The notes under the pieces are model-generated. The model ran no database searches. It saw nothing but the letters and a program-made list of their open reading frames with translations, and was not told the origin of the DNA. From Poritiphilus flavus (lineage in GTDB: Bacteria > Bacteroidota > Bacteroidia > Flavobacteriales > Flavobacteriaceae), in contig NZ_WXYO01000007.1 of the NCBI RefSeq assembly GCF_009901585.1, positions 1-64,000 on the forward strand: DNA of 64,000 nt, written 5' to 3'. Shown here in pieces: positions 17,394-25,865 of the stretch; position 1 is the first letter of the stretch, and every line of letters begins with the position of its first letter. Made by a program: the position numbers and the translations under genes.

Positions 17394-18437
17394 ATGTATA
17401 TCCGTAAGATCCTTATAACTGTAGTATTGCTGGGGCTTGTTGCCGCGGGCGCATTCGCATACTTTGTTTACAACGCCTTGTTTACACCTAATACCAGCTT
17501 CAATAATGATGAGGCTTATGTTTATATACCTTCTGATGCCGGTTTTAGTGAGCTAAGGGAACTGGTAACGCCTTTGATTGAAGATATGGATACCTTCGAT
17601 GCGGTTGCCAGGCGCAAGAAGTACGACCAGAATGTCAAAGGTGGAAAATATGCGATACGCAAGGGTATGAATAACAATGACATCATAAACGCCTTGCGCA
17701 GTGGGAATATCCCTGTAAAGGTATCCTTTAACAACCAGGAAAGACTACCGGACCTGGCAGGACGCATATCAGAGCAGATAGAAGCAGACAGCATTTCGCT
17801 TCTACGGACCATGTCTTCAACAGAATTTCTCGAATCAAACGATTTTGATGAGAACTCGGCAATTTCCCTCTACATTCCCAACAGCTATGAGTTCTTCTGG
17901 AATACTAATGCCGAGGAGTTCAGGGCAAGGATGCTAAAGGAATACAATAGGTTTTGGAACGATGAGCGACGGGAAAAAGCCAGTGCCCTCGGACTGGATA
18001 TCAAGAAAGTGAGTGCTCTGGCCTCTATTGTGCAAAAAGAAACGGCCAAAGTAGACGAACGCCCAAGGGTGGCCGGCCTCTATCTGAACAGGATAAAAAG
18101 CAATATGCGTTTGCAGGCAGATCCTACGGTAATTTTTGCGATCAAGCATCATACGGGTAATTACGATACCATTATTAAAAGAGTGCTTTACAGGGATTTA
18201 GAGTTAGATTCACCCTATAATACCTATAAATACCCGGGTATTCCACCGGGACCCATTACCATGCCTGATATTTCTTCAATTGATGCGGTTCTCAACGCTG
18301 AAAACCACAATTACTACTATATGGTGGCGAATGTCTCCAATTTTGGTTACCATAAATTTGCCCAAACCATTCAACAGCATAACCGAAATAAGTCGCAATA
18401 CATCCGATGGATTAATGCGCAAAATATCAATCGTTAG
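17394..18437 (+). CDS. mltG: Endolytic murein transglycosylase MltG
   Basis: A 347-residue YceG/MltG protein that cuts nascent glycan strands at the inner membrane and may set glycan length. One N-terminal membrane helix (about 7-27), a LysM-like region, then the YceG core with ASIVQKETAKVDERPRVAG, where E216 is the likely catalytic glutamate, and QADPTVIFAI and DSPYNTYKYPGIPPGPI further on. Length is normal. It is the last gene of the dapF operon. Confidence 0.92.
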   Translation: MYIRKILITVVLLGLVAAGAFAYFVYNALFTPNTSFNNDEAYVYIPSDAGFSELRELVTPLIEDMDTFDAVARRKKYDQNVKGGKYAIRKGMNNNDIINALRSGNIPVKVSFNNQERLPDLAGRISEQIEADSISLLRTMSSTEFLESNDFDENSAISLYIPNSYEFFWNTNAEEFRARMLKEYNRFWNDERREKASALGLDIKKVSALASIVQKETAKVDERPRVAGLYLNRIKSNMRLQADPTVIFAIKHHTGNYDTIIKRVLYRDLELDSPYNTYKYPGIPPGPITMPDISSIDAVLNAENHNYYYMVANVSNFGYHKFAQTIQQHNRNKSQYIRWINAQNINR

Positions 18438-18495
18438 GCTATTAGCCGGAAAATTCGCACAACTCGTCTAAAATCAGGTCGATTTTAAGAAAATC

Positions 18496-18529
18496 TTGGG
18501 TTTTTTGGAGGAATTGCGGCGTATCTTTA
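18496..18529 (+). promoter_or_regulatory. Candidate promoter of the lysozyme-like gene
   Basis: TTG (18496-18498), a 23-nt spacer, TATCTTTA (18522-18529), seven of eight bases of the -7 consensus. Confidence 0.3.
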
Positions 18530-18584
18530 CCCCCTGGAATTTGAAGTAGTTTTTTATTAAATACTGCTTTAAAAAATCAAATCT

Positions 18585-19217
18585 ATGAGAAGGTGGATAA
18601 GCTTTTTTTGTCCTCTTATCATGATCTTTATTTTAGCGAGTTTCGGGTTTAAGTCCGGTGAAACCGTTCGAGTTCCCGAAAGCCTAATAGTCAGAGAACC
18701 TACACCGGTTTTGTATCCCAAAAACAAGACCGAATTTAAAACAGCTATGGTAGTGCCTCCCTTTGTGGGAAGCTCTTTCATTGGTTTTAGAGAAGCCTTG
18801 GCATTTAAAGAATCTCAAGGTAATTACTTTACTATCAATACGTTCGGATATCTTGGTAAATACCAGTTCGGTATTGGTACCCTGCAACTTATGGGTGTGT
18901 ACAACGCTACTCAGTTCCTTAATAATCCTGAATTGCAGGAAAAAGTGTTCAGGACCAATATTGCGAGGAACAAGTGGATACTGAGAAGGGATATTGACCG
19001 TTTTGTCGGTAAAAAGATCCGCGGCGTTGAGGTAACTGAATCCGGCATACTGGCAGCAGCCCATCTGGCAGGAGCAGGAAACGTTAAAAAGTACCTCCGT
19101 TCGTATGGAGCTGTGGATGTAAAAGATGCATATGGTACCACAATTGCGAAGTATCTGAAGAAGTTTTCGGGCTACGACGTATCCGAGGTACCTCCTAAGA
19201 AGAATCCCAGGATATAG
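18585..19217 (+). CDS. Secreted lysozyme-like (lytic transglycosylase-fold) protein
   Basis: A 210-residue protein with a hydrophobic N-terminal signal or anchor (about 1-22). The region from about 68 on (REALAFKESQGNYFTINTFG, then GKYQFGIGTLQLMG, and GILAAAHLAGAGNVKKYL) looks like the lysozyme/lytic-transglycosylase fold: a glutamate in a helix followed by a Y-Q-F-G turn. The glutamate in AFKESQG is the candidate catalytic residue. I recall homologues named peptidoglycan-binding or LysM proteins, but no LysM repeat is visible. Enzyme activity is inferred. It stands alone after mltG, with its own terminator. Confidence 0.6.
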   Translation: MRRWISFFCPLIMIFILASFGFKSGETVRVPESLIVREPTPVLYPKNKTEFKTAMVVPPFVGSSFIGFREALAFKESQGNYFTINTFGYLGKYQFGIGTLQLMGVYNATQFLNNPELQEKVFRTNIARNKWILRRDIDRFVGKKIRGVEVTESGILAAAHLAGAGNVKKYLRSYGAVDVKDAYGTTIAKYLKKFSGYDVSEVPPKKNPRI

Positions 19218-19240
19218 GACTTACATTGTAAAAACAGAAC

Positions 19241-19276
19241 AAAGGCTCGAATTTTAAGGAATTCGGGCCTTTTTTT
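19241..19276 (+). terminator. Terminator after the lysozyme-like gene
   Basis: Arms AAAGGCTCGAATT (19241-19253) and AATTCGGGCCTTT (19260-19272) with one wobble, followed by T residues. It overlaps the stop of the convergent methyltransferase gene. Confidence 0.75.
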
Positions 19277-20000
19277 AGGCCTGAAAAATAAAAATTGCCG
19301 GTCTCTTGTGTAACTCGGGTAAATTCATGGACTTCCATTCTGTAATGGAACGGGTAAGGACAAATTCTGAATCAAGGGTTAAATCGGCCGCTACACAGAG
19401 TTGGGTGTGCTTTCCCAATACCCTGAGCAGTTCGGCCAGTAACTTATCGTTTCTATAGGGCGTTTCTATGAATATCTGTGTCTGCTGGCGTTCTTTGGAA
19501 ATGCGCTCAAATTGCTTGATAGCAGATTTGCGGTCTGCGCTCTCTATAGGCAAGTAACCGTTAAAAGCAAAGTTCTGGCCATTCAGACCACTGGCCATCA
19601 AACCGAGAATAATAGAGGAGGGGCCCACAAGGGGTATCACACGGATGTTCTTTTCATGAGCTATTCGCACCACTTCAGCTCCGGGATCGGCAATGCCAGG
19701 GCAACCTGCCTCCGAAAGTATACCGACAGGGTATCCCTCCAGGCAAGGATCTAAAAAGCTTTGGATCTGTTCCGCTTCGGTGAATTTATTCAATTGCTCA
19801 ATATGCAATCCGGGCTGTGACTTGCGAGGGCTGACCTTTTTAATAAAGCGCCGCGCAGATTTCTCGTGCTCCACAATATAATGGTCGATATCCTCTATAG
19901 CCCTTTTGATGGAAATAGGAAGTACCACAAGGGGTTCATTATCTCCCAGGGTAGTGGGGATAAGATAAAGCTCACCATAGTCATTTGAAAACCCTGTCAT
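19275..20000 (-). CDS. RsmI-like tetrapyrrole-methylase-family methyltransferase
   Basis: A 241-residue SAM-dependent methyltransferase of the tetrapyrrole methylase fold, similar to RsmI (2'-O-methylation of C1402 in 16S rRNA). Seen: ELYLIPTTLGD at the start, GILSEAGCPGIADPGAEVV (RsmI has a related S-D-A-G-x-P sequence), VIPLVGPSSIILGLMASGLNGQNFAFNGYLP, and IFIETPYRN. It is shorter than RsmI (near 286) and lacks its C-terminal part. Many Bacteroidota also have a full RsmI, so this may be a paralogue of different use. It is third after dnaA and the phosphatase, 1 nt apart. Confidence 0.78.
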   Translation of the reverse strand: MTGFSNDYGELYLIPTTLGDNEPLVVLPISIKRAIEDIDHYIVEHEKSARRFIKKVSPRKSQPGLHIEQLNKFTEAEQIQSFLDPCLEGYPVGILSEAGCPGIADPGAEVVRIAHEKNIRVIPLVGPSSIILGLMASGLNGQNFAFNGYLPIESADRKSAIKQFERISKERQQTQIFIETPYRNDKLLAELLRVLGKHTQLCVAADLTLDSEFVLTRSITEWKSMNLPELHKRPAIFIFQA

Positions 20001-20001
20001 T

Positions 20002-20466
20002 TTACTTTCCTTTTGCCCTTAGCATTTCAGCAATTTCATCGCAGGCCTCATCGATAAGTGCGTAAACCTGTTCAAATCCCTCAGCACCTCCATAATAAGG
20101 GTCTGGAACCTCGCGGGTATCCGAAGCCACTACATCCAGTAGCAGTTGCACTTTGTCTCTTTCCTCCTGGTTCCGGGCCAAAACCACAATATCCCGATAG
20201 TTGTTTTGATCCATGGCATAGATGAAATCAAACTTTTTGAAATCCTCAGCCGCGAATCTCCTGCAATACTGATCGGAGATGTCAATACCGTATTTCCGCG
20301 CCACAGCCACAGACCTTCTGTCGGGGCTACTACCTACATGGTAGCCCGCCGTTCCGGCAGAGTCTACAAACACATTTTCGGTTTTGACTTTGGATTTGAG
20401 GATTCCTTCGGCCAATGGTGATCTGCAAATGTTGCCGAGGCACACCATTAAGACCTTCGTTTGCAT
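20002..20466 (-). CDS. Low-molecular-weight protein tyrosine phosphatase
   Basis: A 154-residue LMW-PTP. The catalytic loop is VCLGNICRS, with cysteine 9 and arginine 15 of the C-x5-R signature, and the general acid is the aspartate of DPYYGG near residue 122. Such enzymes dephosphorylate protein tyrosines, in bacteria often BY-kinases of capsule export; no such partner is nearby. It lies 7 nt after dnaA and 1 nt before the RsmI-like gene. Confidence 0.9.
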   Translation of the reverse strand: MQTKVLMVCLGNICRSPLAEGILKSKVKTENVFVDSAGTAGYHVGSSPDRRSVAVARKYGIDISDQYCRRFAAEDFKKFDFIYAMDQNNYRDIVVLARNQEERDKVQLLLDVVASDTREVPDPYYGGAEGFEQVYALIDEACDEIAEMLRAKGK

Positions 20467-20473
20467 AAGAAAA

Positions 20474-21898
20474 TCAGGAAAATTTCTTGGTTAGATCTTC
20501 AATGTATTTTCGGAACTGTTTGTCCGTTTCAGCCAGGTTATCTACTGTTTTACAGGCATGTAAGACGGTAGCATGGTCTCTTTTTCCAATCTGAGAACCA
20601 ATACTGGCCAAAGAAGCTTTTGTAAATTTTTTGGCAAAGAACATGGCCAGCTGTCTCGCCTGGACAATATGTCTTTTCCGGGTTTTGGATTGTAGGGTGG
20701 CCACATCCATTTCGAAATAATCTGAAACCACCTTCTGTATGTAATCGATAGAAACTTCGCGCTTGGTATTCTTTACAAACTTTTCTACCACCTGCTGAGC
20801 CAGTTCCAGGGTAACTTCCTTTTTGTTGAATGAAGACTGTGCGATCAGGGAGATTATTGCGCCTTCCAGTTCCCTTATATTTGTTTTGATGTGCTTCGCT
20901 ACATATTCTACAATGTCTTCAGGCATTTCCACACCGTCGCGGTATAGTTTGTTCCTCAGAATAGATATTCTGGTCTCGTAATCCGGATTCTGAAGTTCCG
21001 CGGATAAGCCCCACTTGAATCGGGATAACAATCTTTGTTCTATATCCTGCATATCTACGGGCGCCTTGTCCGAGGTAAGGATTACCTGCTTTCCATTTTG
21101 GTGTAAGTGATTGAAAATATGGAAGAAAACATCCTGAGTACCCGATTTTCCGGACAGAAACTGTACGTCATCAATAATGAGTACATCAATCAACTGATAG
21201 AAATGAATAAAGTCATTTCTAGTGTTCTTTTTAACCGATTCAATATACTGCTGGGTGAATTTCTCAGCGGAAATATAAAGGACCGTCCTTTCAGGGTACT
21301 TGTCTTTGATCTCTACGCCAATGGCGTGGGCCAGGTGTGTCTTCCCAAGTCCAACACCTCCAAAGATCAAAAGGGGATTAAAAGATGTACCTCCTGGTTT
21401 ATTGGCAACGGCCATTCCGGCAGATCTCGCAAGGCGATTCGAGTCGCCCTCGAGGAAATTGTCAAAATTGTAATTCGGATTTAATTGCGATTCAATTTTG
21501 ATATTTCTTATCCCGGGTATGACGAAGGGATTCTTAAGCTCCGGATTTTTTGATTTGATCGGTACGTCCATTTCCTGCGGCATTACATTACCTCTGTTGG
21601 AACTCGGGATTCGCTCTGTAAATGGAGCCCGGTTTCCATAGGTATTTTCCATCTTTATAATATAGACCAATTTTGCATTCTCTCCTAATTCTTTTGTCAA
21701 AGCCACCTTAAGGAGTTTCACATAGTGCTCTTCAAGCCATTCGTAAAAAAATTTACTGGGAACCTGGATGCTTAATGCGTTTTCAGATAATTTAATGGGT
21801 TGGATTGGCTCGAACCAAGTTTTGAATGCCTGCGGTTGGATGTTATCTTGGATAAAAGCCAAACAATTGTTCCATACGGAATTCGCAGTAACACCCAT
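20474..21898 (-). CDS. dnaA: Chromosomal replication initiator DnaA
   Basis: A 474-residue DnaA. Domain I (about 1-85, WNNCLAFIQDNI), a variable linker, the AAA+ domain III with Walker A FGGVGLGKTHLA (about 179-190), Walker B VLIIDDVQFLSG and sensor segments, then domain IV with the DNA-binding signature GKRDHATVLHAC. It starts replication by opening oriC and also regulates genes. It is followed by the phosphatase and RsmI-like genes. dnaN and gyrB are not adjacent, which is usual in this group. Confidence 0.97.
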   Translation of the reverse strand: MGVTANSVWNNCLAFIQDNIQPQAFKTWFEPIQPIKLSENALSIQVPSKFFYEWLEEHYVKLLKVALTKELGENAKLVYIIKMENTYGNRAPFTERIPSSNRGNVMPQEMDVPIKSKNPELKNPFVIPGIRNIKIESQLNPNYNFDNFLEGDSNRLARSAGMAVANKPGGTSFNPLLIFGGVGLGKTHLAHAIGVEIKDKYPERTVLYISAEKFTQQYIESVKKNTRNDFIHFYQLIDVLIIDDVQFLSGKSGTQDVFFHIFNHLHQNGKQVILTSDKAPVDMQDIEQRLLSRFKWGLSAELQNPDYETRISILRNKLYRDGVEMPEDIVEYVAKHIKTNIRELEGAIISLIAQSSFNKKEVTLELAQQVVEKFVKNTKREVSIDYIQKVVSDYFEMDVATLQSKTRKRHIVQARQLAMFFAKKFTKASLASIGSQIGKRDHATVLHACKTVDNLAETDKQFRKYIEDLTKKFS

Positions 21899-21978
21899 CT
21901 TAAAAATTATCTTATTTTGTTGGTTAGTGACTTGTTAGTTGGTTGAAGAAAGGATAGCCTGACTGTCCCTCTTAAAGT

Positions 21979-21997
21979 GTGACAAATATGTGAACAA
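21979..21997 (-). promoter_or_regulatory. Possible DnaA box near the dnaA promoter
   Basis: Read on the minus strand, TTGTTCACA (21989-21997) differs at one base from TTATNCACA, and a weaker related 9-mer TTTGTCACA overlaps 21979-21987. The segment lies about 90 nt upstream of the dnaA ATG in an A/T-rich gap, overlapping a near-consensus -7 box (CATATTTG). It could mediate autorepression. There is no cluster of boxes, so I do not call an origin. Confidence 0.22.
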
Positions 21998-22063
21998 AAA
22001 ACCTAAAAAAAAAATCATTTGATCTTGAATTTTTTCTTTTTTTTTTGCATGTTCTCGACCAAT

Positions 22064-22093
22064 TTGGCCTAACCTCTTAAATATATAATTTTT
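22064..22093 (+). promoter_or_regulatory. Candidate promoter of the thioesterase gene
   Basis: TTG (22064-22066), a 19-nt spacer, TAATTTTT (22086-22093), seven of eight bases of the -7 consensus; 12 nt before the ATG. Confidence 0.42.
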
Positions 22094-22105
22094 ACCCGAA
22101 ACATT

Positions 22106-22507
22106 ATGCATTTTAACAAAATTTCTTTCCGGGTTCGCTACGCTGAAACCGATCAAATGGGAGTGGTGTATCACGGAAACTATGCGCAATACTTGGAGTT
22201 GGGAAGGGTTGAGTGGTTAAGGGACCTGGGTTTTTCCTACAAAGAGATGGAAGAAAATGGTGTCGCCCTCCCTGTCATTTCTTTAAGGCTAAATTTTAAA
22301 AAATCGGCGGTTTATGACGAGCTGATAACTGTCGTAACCCGACTTGCAAAAACGCCCTCGGTTCGCATAGAATTCGACTATGAAATTTTCAATGAAATGG
22401 GTGAGATTTTAGTGGAAGCAAACACGGTTTTGGCCTTTATGGATACCCAAAAAAACAAGCCGGTAAAATGCCCGGAATACCTACTTAAAAAAATAGAAAG
22501 CGACTGA
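22106..22507 (+). CDS. YbgC-like acyl-CoA thioesterase
   Basis: A 133-residue hotdog-fold thioesterase. VRYAETDQMGVVYHGNYAQYLELGR begins it in two adjoining parts: the first carries the catalytic aspartate/tyrosine region typical of 4-hydroxybenzoyl-CoA thioesterase/YbgC proteins, the second the core helix. It hydrolyses short or medium acyl-CoAs; the natural substrate is unknown. It is divergent from dnaA and stands alone. Confidence 0.85.
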   Translation: MHFNKISFRVRYAETDQMGVVYHGNYAQYLELGRVEWLRDLGFSYKEMEENGVALPVISLRLNFKKSAVYDELITVVTRLAKTPSVRIEFDYEIFNEMGEILVEANTVLAFMDTQKNKPVKCPEYLLKKIESD

Positions 22508-22520
22508 TTTTTTGACCTTT

Positions 22521-23123
22521 CTATTCTGTAATTGCAATCTGAACTTCACGCAGATTGTTTAAAAGGTCCAGGGCTTTTTCCTTATCGCTTTTCCGTACGG
22601 AAAAACGAATTACACATTGGCTTCCCTGATCTATGGATCGGACATTCCATTTTTCCCGTTTTAGTAGCTGCATTACCTTGTTCATGGAAGGGTAGTCAAA
22701 AGTGATCTCAAAACCAAGTTCGACGGTAAATTCAGAAACATCAGCAGCCTCCAAAGCCAATCTTGCCGTGGATCTATAGGCGTTTATGAGTCCGCCAACT
22801 CCCAGTTTAACACCTCCGAAGAACCTGACCACAACCACCAGTACGTTTGTGAGATCAAAAGACTGGATCTGACCGTATATGGGCATACCCGCGGAATTCT
22901 TCGGCTCTCCGTCGTCATTTGCGCGATACCTGATCCTTTCAATGCCCAGTTGCCAGGCATAGCAGTAATGATTCGCATTCGGATGCTTTTCCTTAAGGGT
23001 ATCAAGGCACTTATTGATATCGTCTTCTCCGTTTATCGGAAAGGCATATCCGAAGAACTTGCTTTTCTGATCTTTAAAAAGTACTTCAGCACCAGGCCGG
23101 GATATGGATCGGTATACATCCAT
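22521..23123 (-). CDS. YigZ/IMPACT family protein
   Basis: A 200-residue protein of the UPF0029/IMPACT family (YigZ in E. coli). N-terminal domain (about 1-130): SKFFGYAFPI, HPNANHYCYAWQLG, RANDDGEPKNSAGMPI and VVVVRFFGGVKLGVGGLI are family hallmarks. The C-terminal ferredoxin-like domain runs from about 135. The eukaryotic relative acts on translation control; the bacterial role is not settled. It is the last gene of ribD-HAD-EamA-yigZ, 11 nt after the transporter. Confidence 0.85.
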   Translation of the reverse strand: MDVYRSISRPGAEVLFKDQKSKFFGYAFPINGEDDINKCLDTLKEKHPNANHYCYAWQLGIERIRYRANDDGEPKNSAGMPIYGQIQSFDLTNVLVVVVRFFGGVKLGVGGLINAYRSTARLALEAADVSEFTVELGFEITFDYPSMNKVMQLLKREKWNVRSIDQGSQCVIRFSVRKSDKEKALDLLNNLREVQIAITE

Positions 23124-23134
23124 CGAATCAAAAA

Positions 23135-23998
23135 TTAAAACAAAGCAACCAAAATGATGCTTACTACTGCAAGGGCAACCCCCATCCAGTTTTTGGTACT
23201 TACCTCTTCTTTAAAGAGCAAAATACCCAAAATGGTAGAAAGCATTACAATAGCCACATTATTTATCGTAAATATAGAAGCACTGTTGAGGGTTTCGTGC
23301 TGTAATGCCTTGAGCAGAAAAAAAATCGAAAAGAAGTTTGGAACGCCAAGGGCTATACCTCCAAGCAGATTCCGCGAATTAAAGCTAAGTGGGGTTTTAA
23401 AGCTTTTAAACAGTATAATAACCAAACCTGCGCAGGCGGCACATCCAAATACCATGGCTGAGAACAATGGAAATTCCTCCGGTGGCACCTTCCGGTCCTC
23501 CATAAACTTTAGACTGGTATCTATGAGGCCGGAACTCAGGAATACCAATACCGGGAGAAACAGCACTCTTTTATCCAGCTTAAAGGAATTCTCCTTTACA
23601 GATGCATAGTAAACAGCCACCAGAGCCAGAACAATTCCCAGTATCTTAAGAATTCCCAGTTTTTCGTTATAGAGGAAGACCCCAAAAATTACGGGAATGG
23701 CCAAAGACATTTTTGTTGCTACAGATGCCACGGACACTCCCAGCTTTTGAGAGGTGATAGCCATAATATTAAAAACAAAAATAAACAGTACTCCAAGCGC
23801 GGCTGCCCCTGGAATCCAGGGTTTATTTATGATCTGACCCACTGGTACGGGATTCTCGAAGAAGATCAGACCAACAGTACAGGCCACCATATAATTCATA
23901 ATGATGGCGTAAAAGGTCTGTACCTTATGAACTGCATAAAGCTTGAATATCACAAAAATAAGGCTGGAAGACAGTATACTCAGTACCAGTGGCAGCAT
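23135..23998 (-). CDS. EamA/DMT family transporter
   Basis: A 287-residue inner-membrane protein with about ten hydrophobic segments arranged as two five-helix repeats, typical of the drug/metabolite transporter superfamily. The two EamA halves run about 1-130 and 140-287; the ends of both carry the L-G-I-L/V-L-A-L-V-A pattern of the family. Export of a metabolite or amino acid is likely, the substrate unknown. The gene lies 1 nt after the HAD phosphatase. Confidence 0.82.
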   Translation of the reverse strand: MLPLVLSILSSSLIFVIFKLYAVHKVQTFYAIIMNYMVACTVGLIFFENPVPVGQIINKPWIPGAAALGVLFIFVFNIMAITSQKLGVSVASVATKMSLAIPVIFGVFLYNEKLGILKILGIVLALVAVYYASVKENSFKLDKRVLFLPVLVFLSSGLIDTSLKFMEDRKVPPEEFPLFSAMVFGCAACAGLVIILFKSFKTPLSFNSRNLLGGIALGVPNFFSIFFLLKALQHETLNSASIFTINNVAIVMLSTILGILLFKEEVSTKNWMGVALAVVSIILVALF

Positions 23999-23999
23999 A

Positions 24000-24602
24000 T
24001 CAGATCTTGGTTTTTAGCTGAATGATGTCTTCCTGGCCCACCTTGAGGTTCCAGGTATGGATCCCCAGTTTCCTGGCTGCATTTGTATTTTCCTCAGTAT
24101 CGTCAATAAAAAGGGTTTCCGAAGCTGGAAGGCCATTTTCATTAAGTACGAATTCGTATATCTCCGCTGATGGTTTTCTAAGTTTGATCTCATGAGAGAG
24201 GTAGAATTGCTCGAAGCTGTTGCGGAAGCGATTAAATCTAAGTTCACCCATTTGTTTTCTAAAATGAGGTATATGTAAGGCATTGGTGTTACTAAGCAAA
24301 AACAGCCGGTATTTCGCTTCCCTTGCCAGATCCTCCAAAAACTCCAGGCGATATTCGGGAAGATCCAAAAGCATACCATTCCAAACAGCGGCAATTTGAT
24401 CTTTGGTCAGCTGGGGGAGGTAGTCTTGAAGCTGATCTAAAAAGGACTCCGGTGAAATCGCTCCCACCTCAAAGGCTTTGTTCAGTTCATCCAATTGCGG
24501 AAGCAAATGAAGTACGTTGAGCTTTTGCATTTCACGGAAAACGACCACCTTATCGAGATTGATAAAAACGTCTCCGAAATCGAAAATAATGTTTCTGATC
24601 AT
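24000..24602 (-). CDS. HAD-superfamily (HAD-IA) hydrolase
   Basis: A 200-residue HAD phosphatase. Motif I is FDFGDVFINL, where the first aspartate is the nucleophile; motif II is LLSNTNALH; motif III is the lysine of KLRKPSAEIYE; motif IV is FIDDTEEN. The cap is helical and sits between motifs I and II. Small phosphorylated metabolites are likely substrates. Overlapping ribD by 4 nt, it could be a phosphatase that removes phosphate from the riboflavin intermediate, a step often served by HAD enzymes; this is an inference from position only. Confidence 0.82.
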   Translation of the reverse strand: MIRNIIFDFGDVFINLDKVVVFREMQKLNVLHLLPQLDELNKAFEVGAISPESFLDQLQDYLPQLTKDQIAAVWNGMLLDLPEYRLEFLEDLAREAKYRLFLLSNTNALHIPHFRKQMGELRFNRFRNSFEQFYLSHEIKLRKPSAEIYEFVLNENGLPASETLFIDDTEENTNAARKLGIHTWNLKVGQEDIIQLKTKI

Positions 24603-25681
24603 GGTTTTACTATTGTTAACTGATCCCGGTCCAACATACGGGTTTGTACTTCATGTCCACTAATTACAGGAGCCTTTAAACCTTTTTCGAAATTCACTGA
24701 CCCCCGGAATATCCGGGCTTCATCCCATAGCCCCTCATCAATGAAGCTCTGCAATGTTCGGGCGCCGCCTTCAATTAATACACTTTGAACCTGATGCTGA
24801 TAAAGTATCCTGCAAATCCGACTGGCCAGTTCACCCGAAAAGTCCAGGGCTTCATACACAATGCCATCCCGCCGTTTCTCCTCATCCTCGCTTTGGGTCA
24901 AAACCAAAGTTTCAACCGTACGGTCTAAGACTGCATAATGATGCGGCACCTTCAGGTCCTTATCCAGGATGATCCTCATCGGGGATCTGCCTTCCCAATC
25001 CCGGGTGTTGAGCTTAGGATTGTCCAGCAATACGGTATTTGTACCTACCAAAATACCCTGTTCTTCACTTCTCCACTGGTGCACTAATTGCCTGGAAGCT
25101 CTACCCGTAATCCAATATGGTGCTGGGTTTTCAGTACGGACGGCTGATTCCGGAGCGATGAAGCCATCAGCCGTTTCAGCCCATTTAAGAATAATATAGG
25201 GTCTTTGTTTTTCATGGAAGGTCAGGAAACGTCTGTGATGTTCCCGACAAGCGGCTTGCTCCAGGCCTACTGCCACCTCACAGCCTGCATCGCGTAGTTT
25301 CTGAATACCTTTTCCGGCCACCTTACTATGAGGGTCGGGAATTCCTATGATTATTTCTGGGATCTTGTGTTTAAGAATAAGGTCTGCACAGGGTGGAGTT
25401 TTACCATAGTGGGAACAAGGTTCCAGACTAACGTATAAGGTAGAGGAGCTCAAAAGATCCTTGTTGTTCACCGATGCAATAGCGTTGACTTCGGCATGTG
25501 GGCCGCCATAAGGACTGGTAAAGCCTTCTCCTATGATTTTTCCCTGATGCACAATTACACAGCCCACTATGGGATTTGGTGCGGTACTTCCAAGACCCTT
25601 CTTTCCCAACTGAAGACAACGAAGCATGAACATTTTGTCCGCTTTGGTCCATGCTCTTTTAGTTTCTTCTTTCACTATCAT
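24599..25681 (-). CDS. ribD: Riboflavin biosynthesis protein RibD
   Basis: A 360-residue bifunctional deaminase/reductase that performs two early steps of riboflavin synthesis. The deaminase domain (about 10-150) shows the zinc site GGPHAEVNAI and LEPCSHYGKTPPCADLI and the substrate loop STAPNPIVGCVI. The reductase domain (about 160-360) has VGTNTVLLDNPKLNTR and VLIEGGARTLQSF. A GTG at 25711 is in frame, but the ATG at 25681 is closer to where homologues start. It is first of ribD-HAD-EamA-yigZ. Confidence 0.93.
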   Translation of the reverse strand: MIVKEETKRAWTKADKMFMLRCLQLGKKGLGSTAPNPIVGCVIVHQGKIIGEGFTSPYGGPHAEVNAIASVNNKDLLSSSTLYVSLEPCSHYGKTPPCADLILKHKIPEIIIGIPDPHSKVAGKGIQKLRDAGCEVAVGLEQAACREHHRRFLTFHEKQRPYIILKWAETADGFIAPESAVRTENPAPYWITGRASRQLVHQWRSEEQGILVGTNTVLLDNPKLNTRDWEGRSPMRIILDKDLKVPHHYAVLDRTVETLVLTQSEDEEKRRDGIVYEALDFSGELASRICRILYQHQVQSVLIEGGARTLQSFIDEGLWDEARIFRGSVNFEKGLKAPVISGHEVQTRMLDRDQLTIVKP

Positions 25682-25745
25682 TGATGCTTGAAATATTTGC
25701 CTGACTGCCACCTAAAGTAAGGCTAATTCACGTATATTCACCGAA

Positions 25746-25753
25746 CAAAAATA
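25746..25753 (-). promoter_or_regulatory. Candidate -7 box upstream of ribD
   Basis: TATTTTTG on the minus strand matches TAnnTTTG exactly, about 65 nt before the ribD ATG. No good TTG is seen upstream, and no FMN riboswitch pattern is present in 25682-25865. Confidence 0.35.
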
Positions 25754-25865
25754 GGGCATTCGTTCTGAAAACAGCACAGCGGACTCGCGCAAATAAAATG
25801 AGGTCTGAATTGGCGTCGGAGAACCGTCTTTTTGGTGTATGTCCTGGCCCTGACATCCAAATAAA

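Noticed and set aside
21899-22105. Replication origin
   Set aside because: Only one near-consensus DnaA box and no cluster or clear unwinding element.
25682-25865. FMN riboswitch upstream of ribD
   Set aside because: I looked for the conserved FMN aptamer blocks and saw none.
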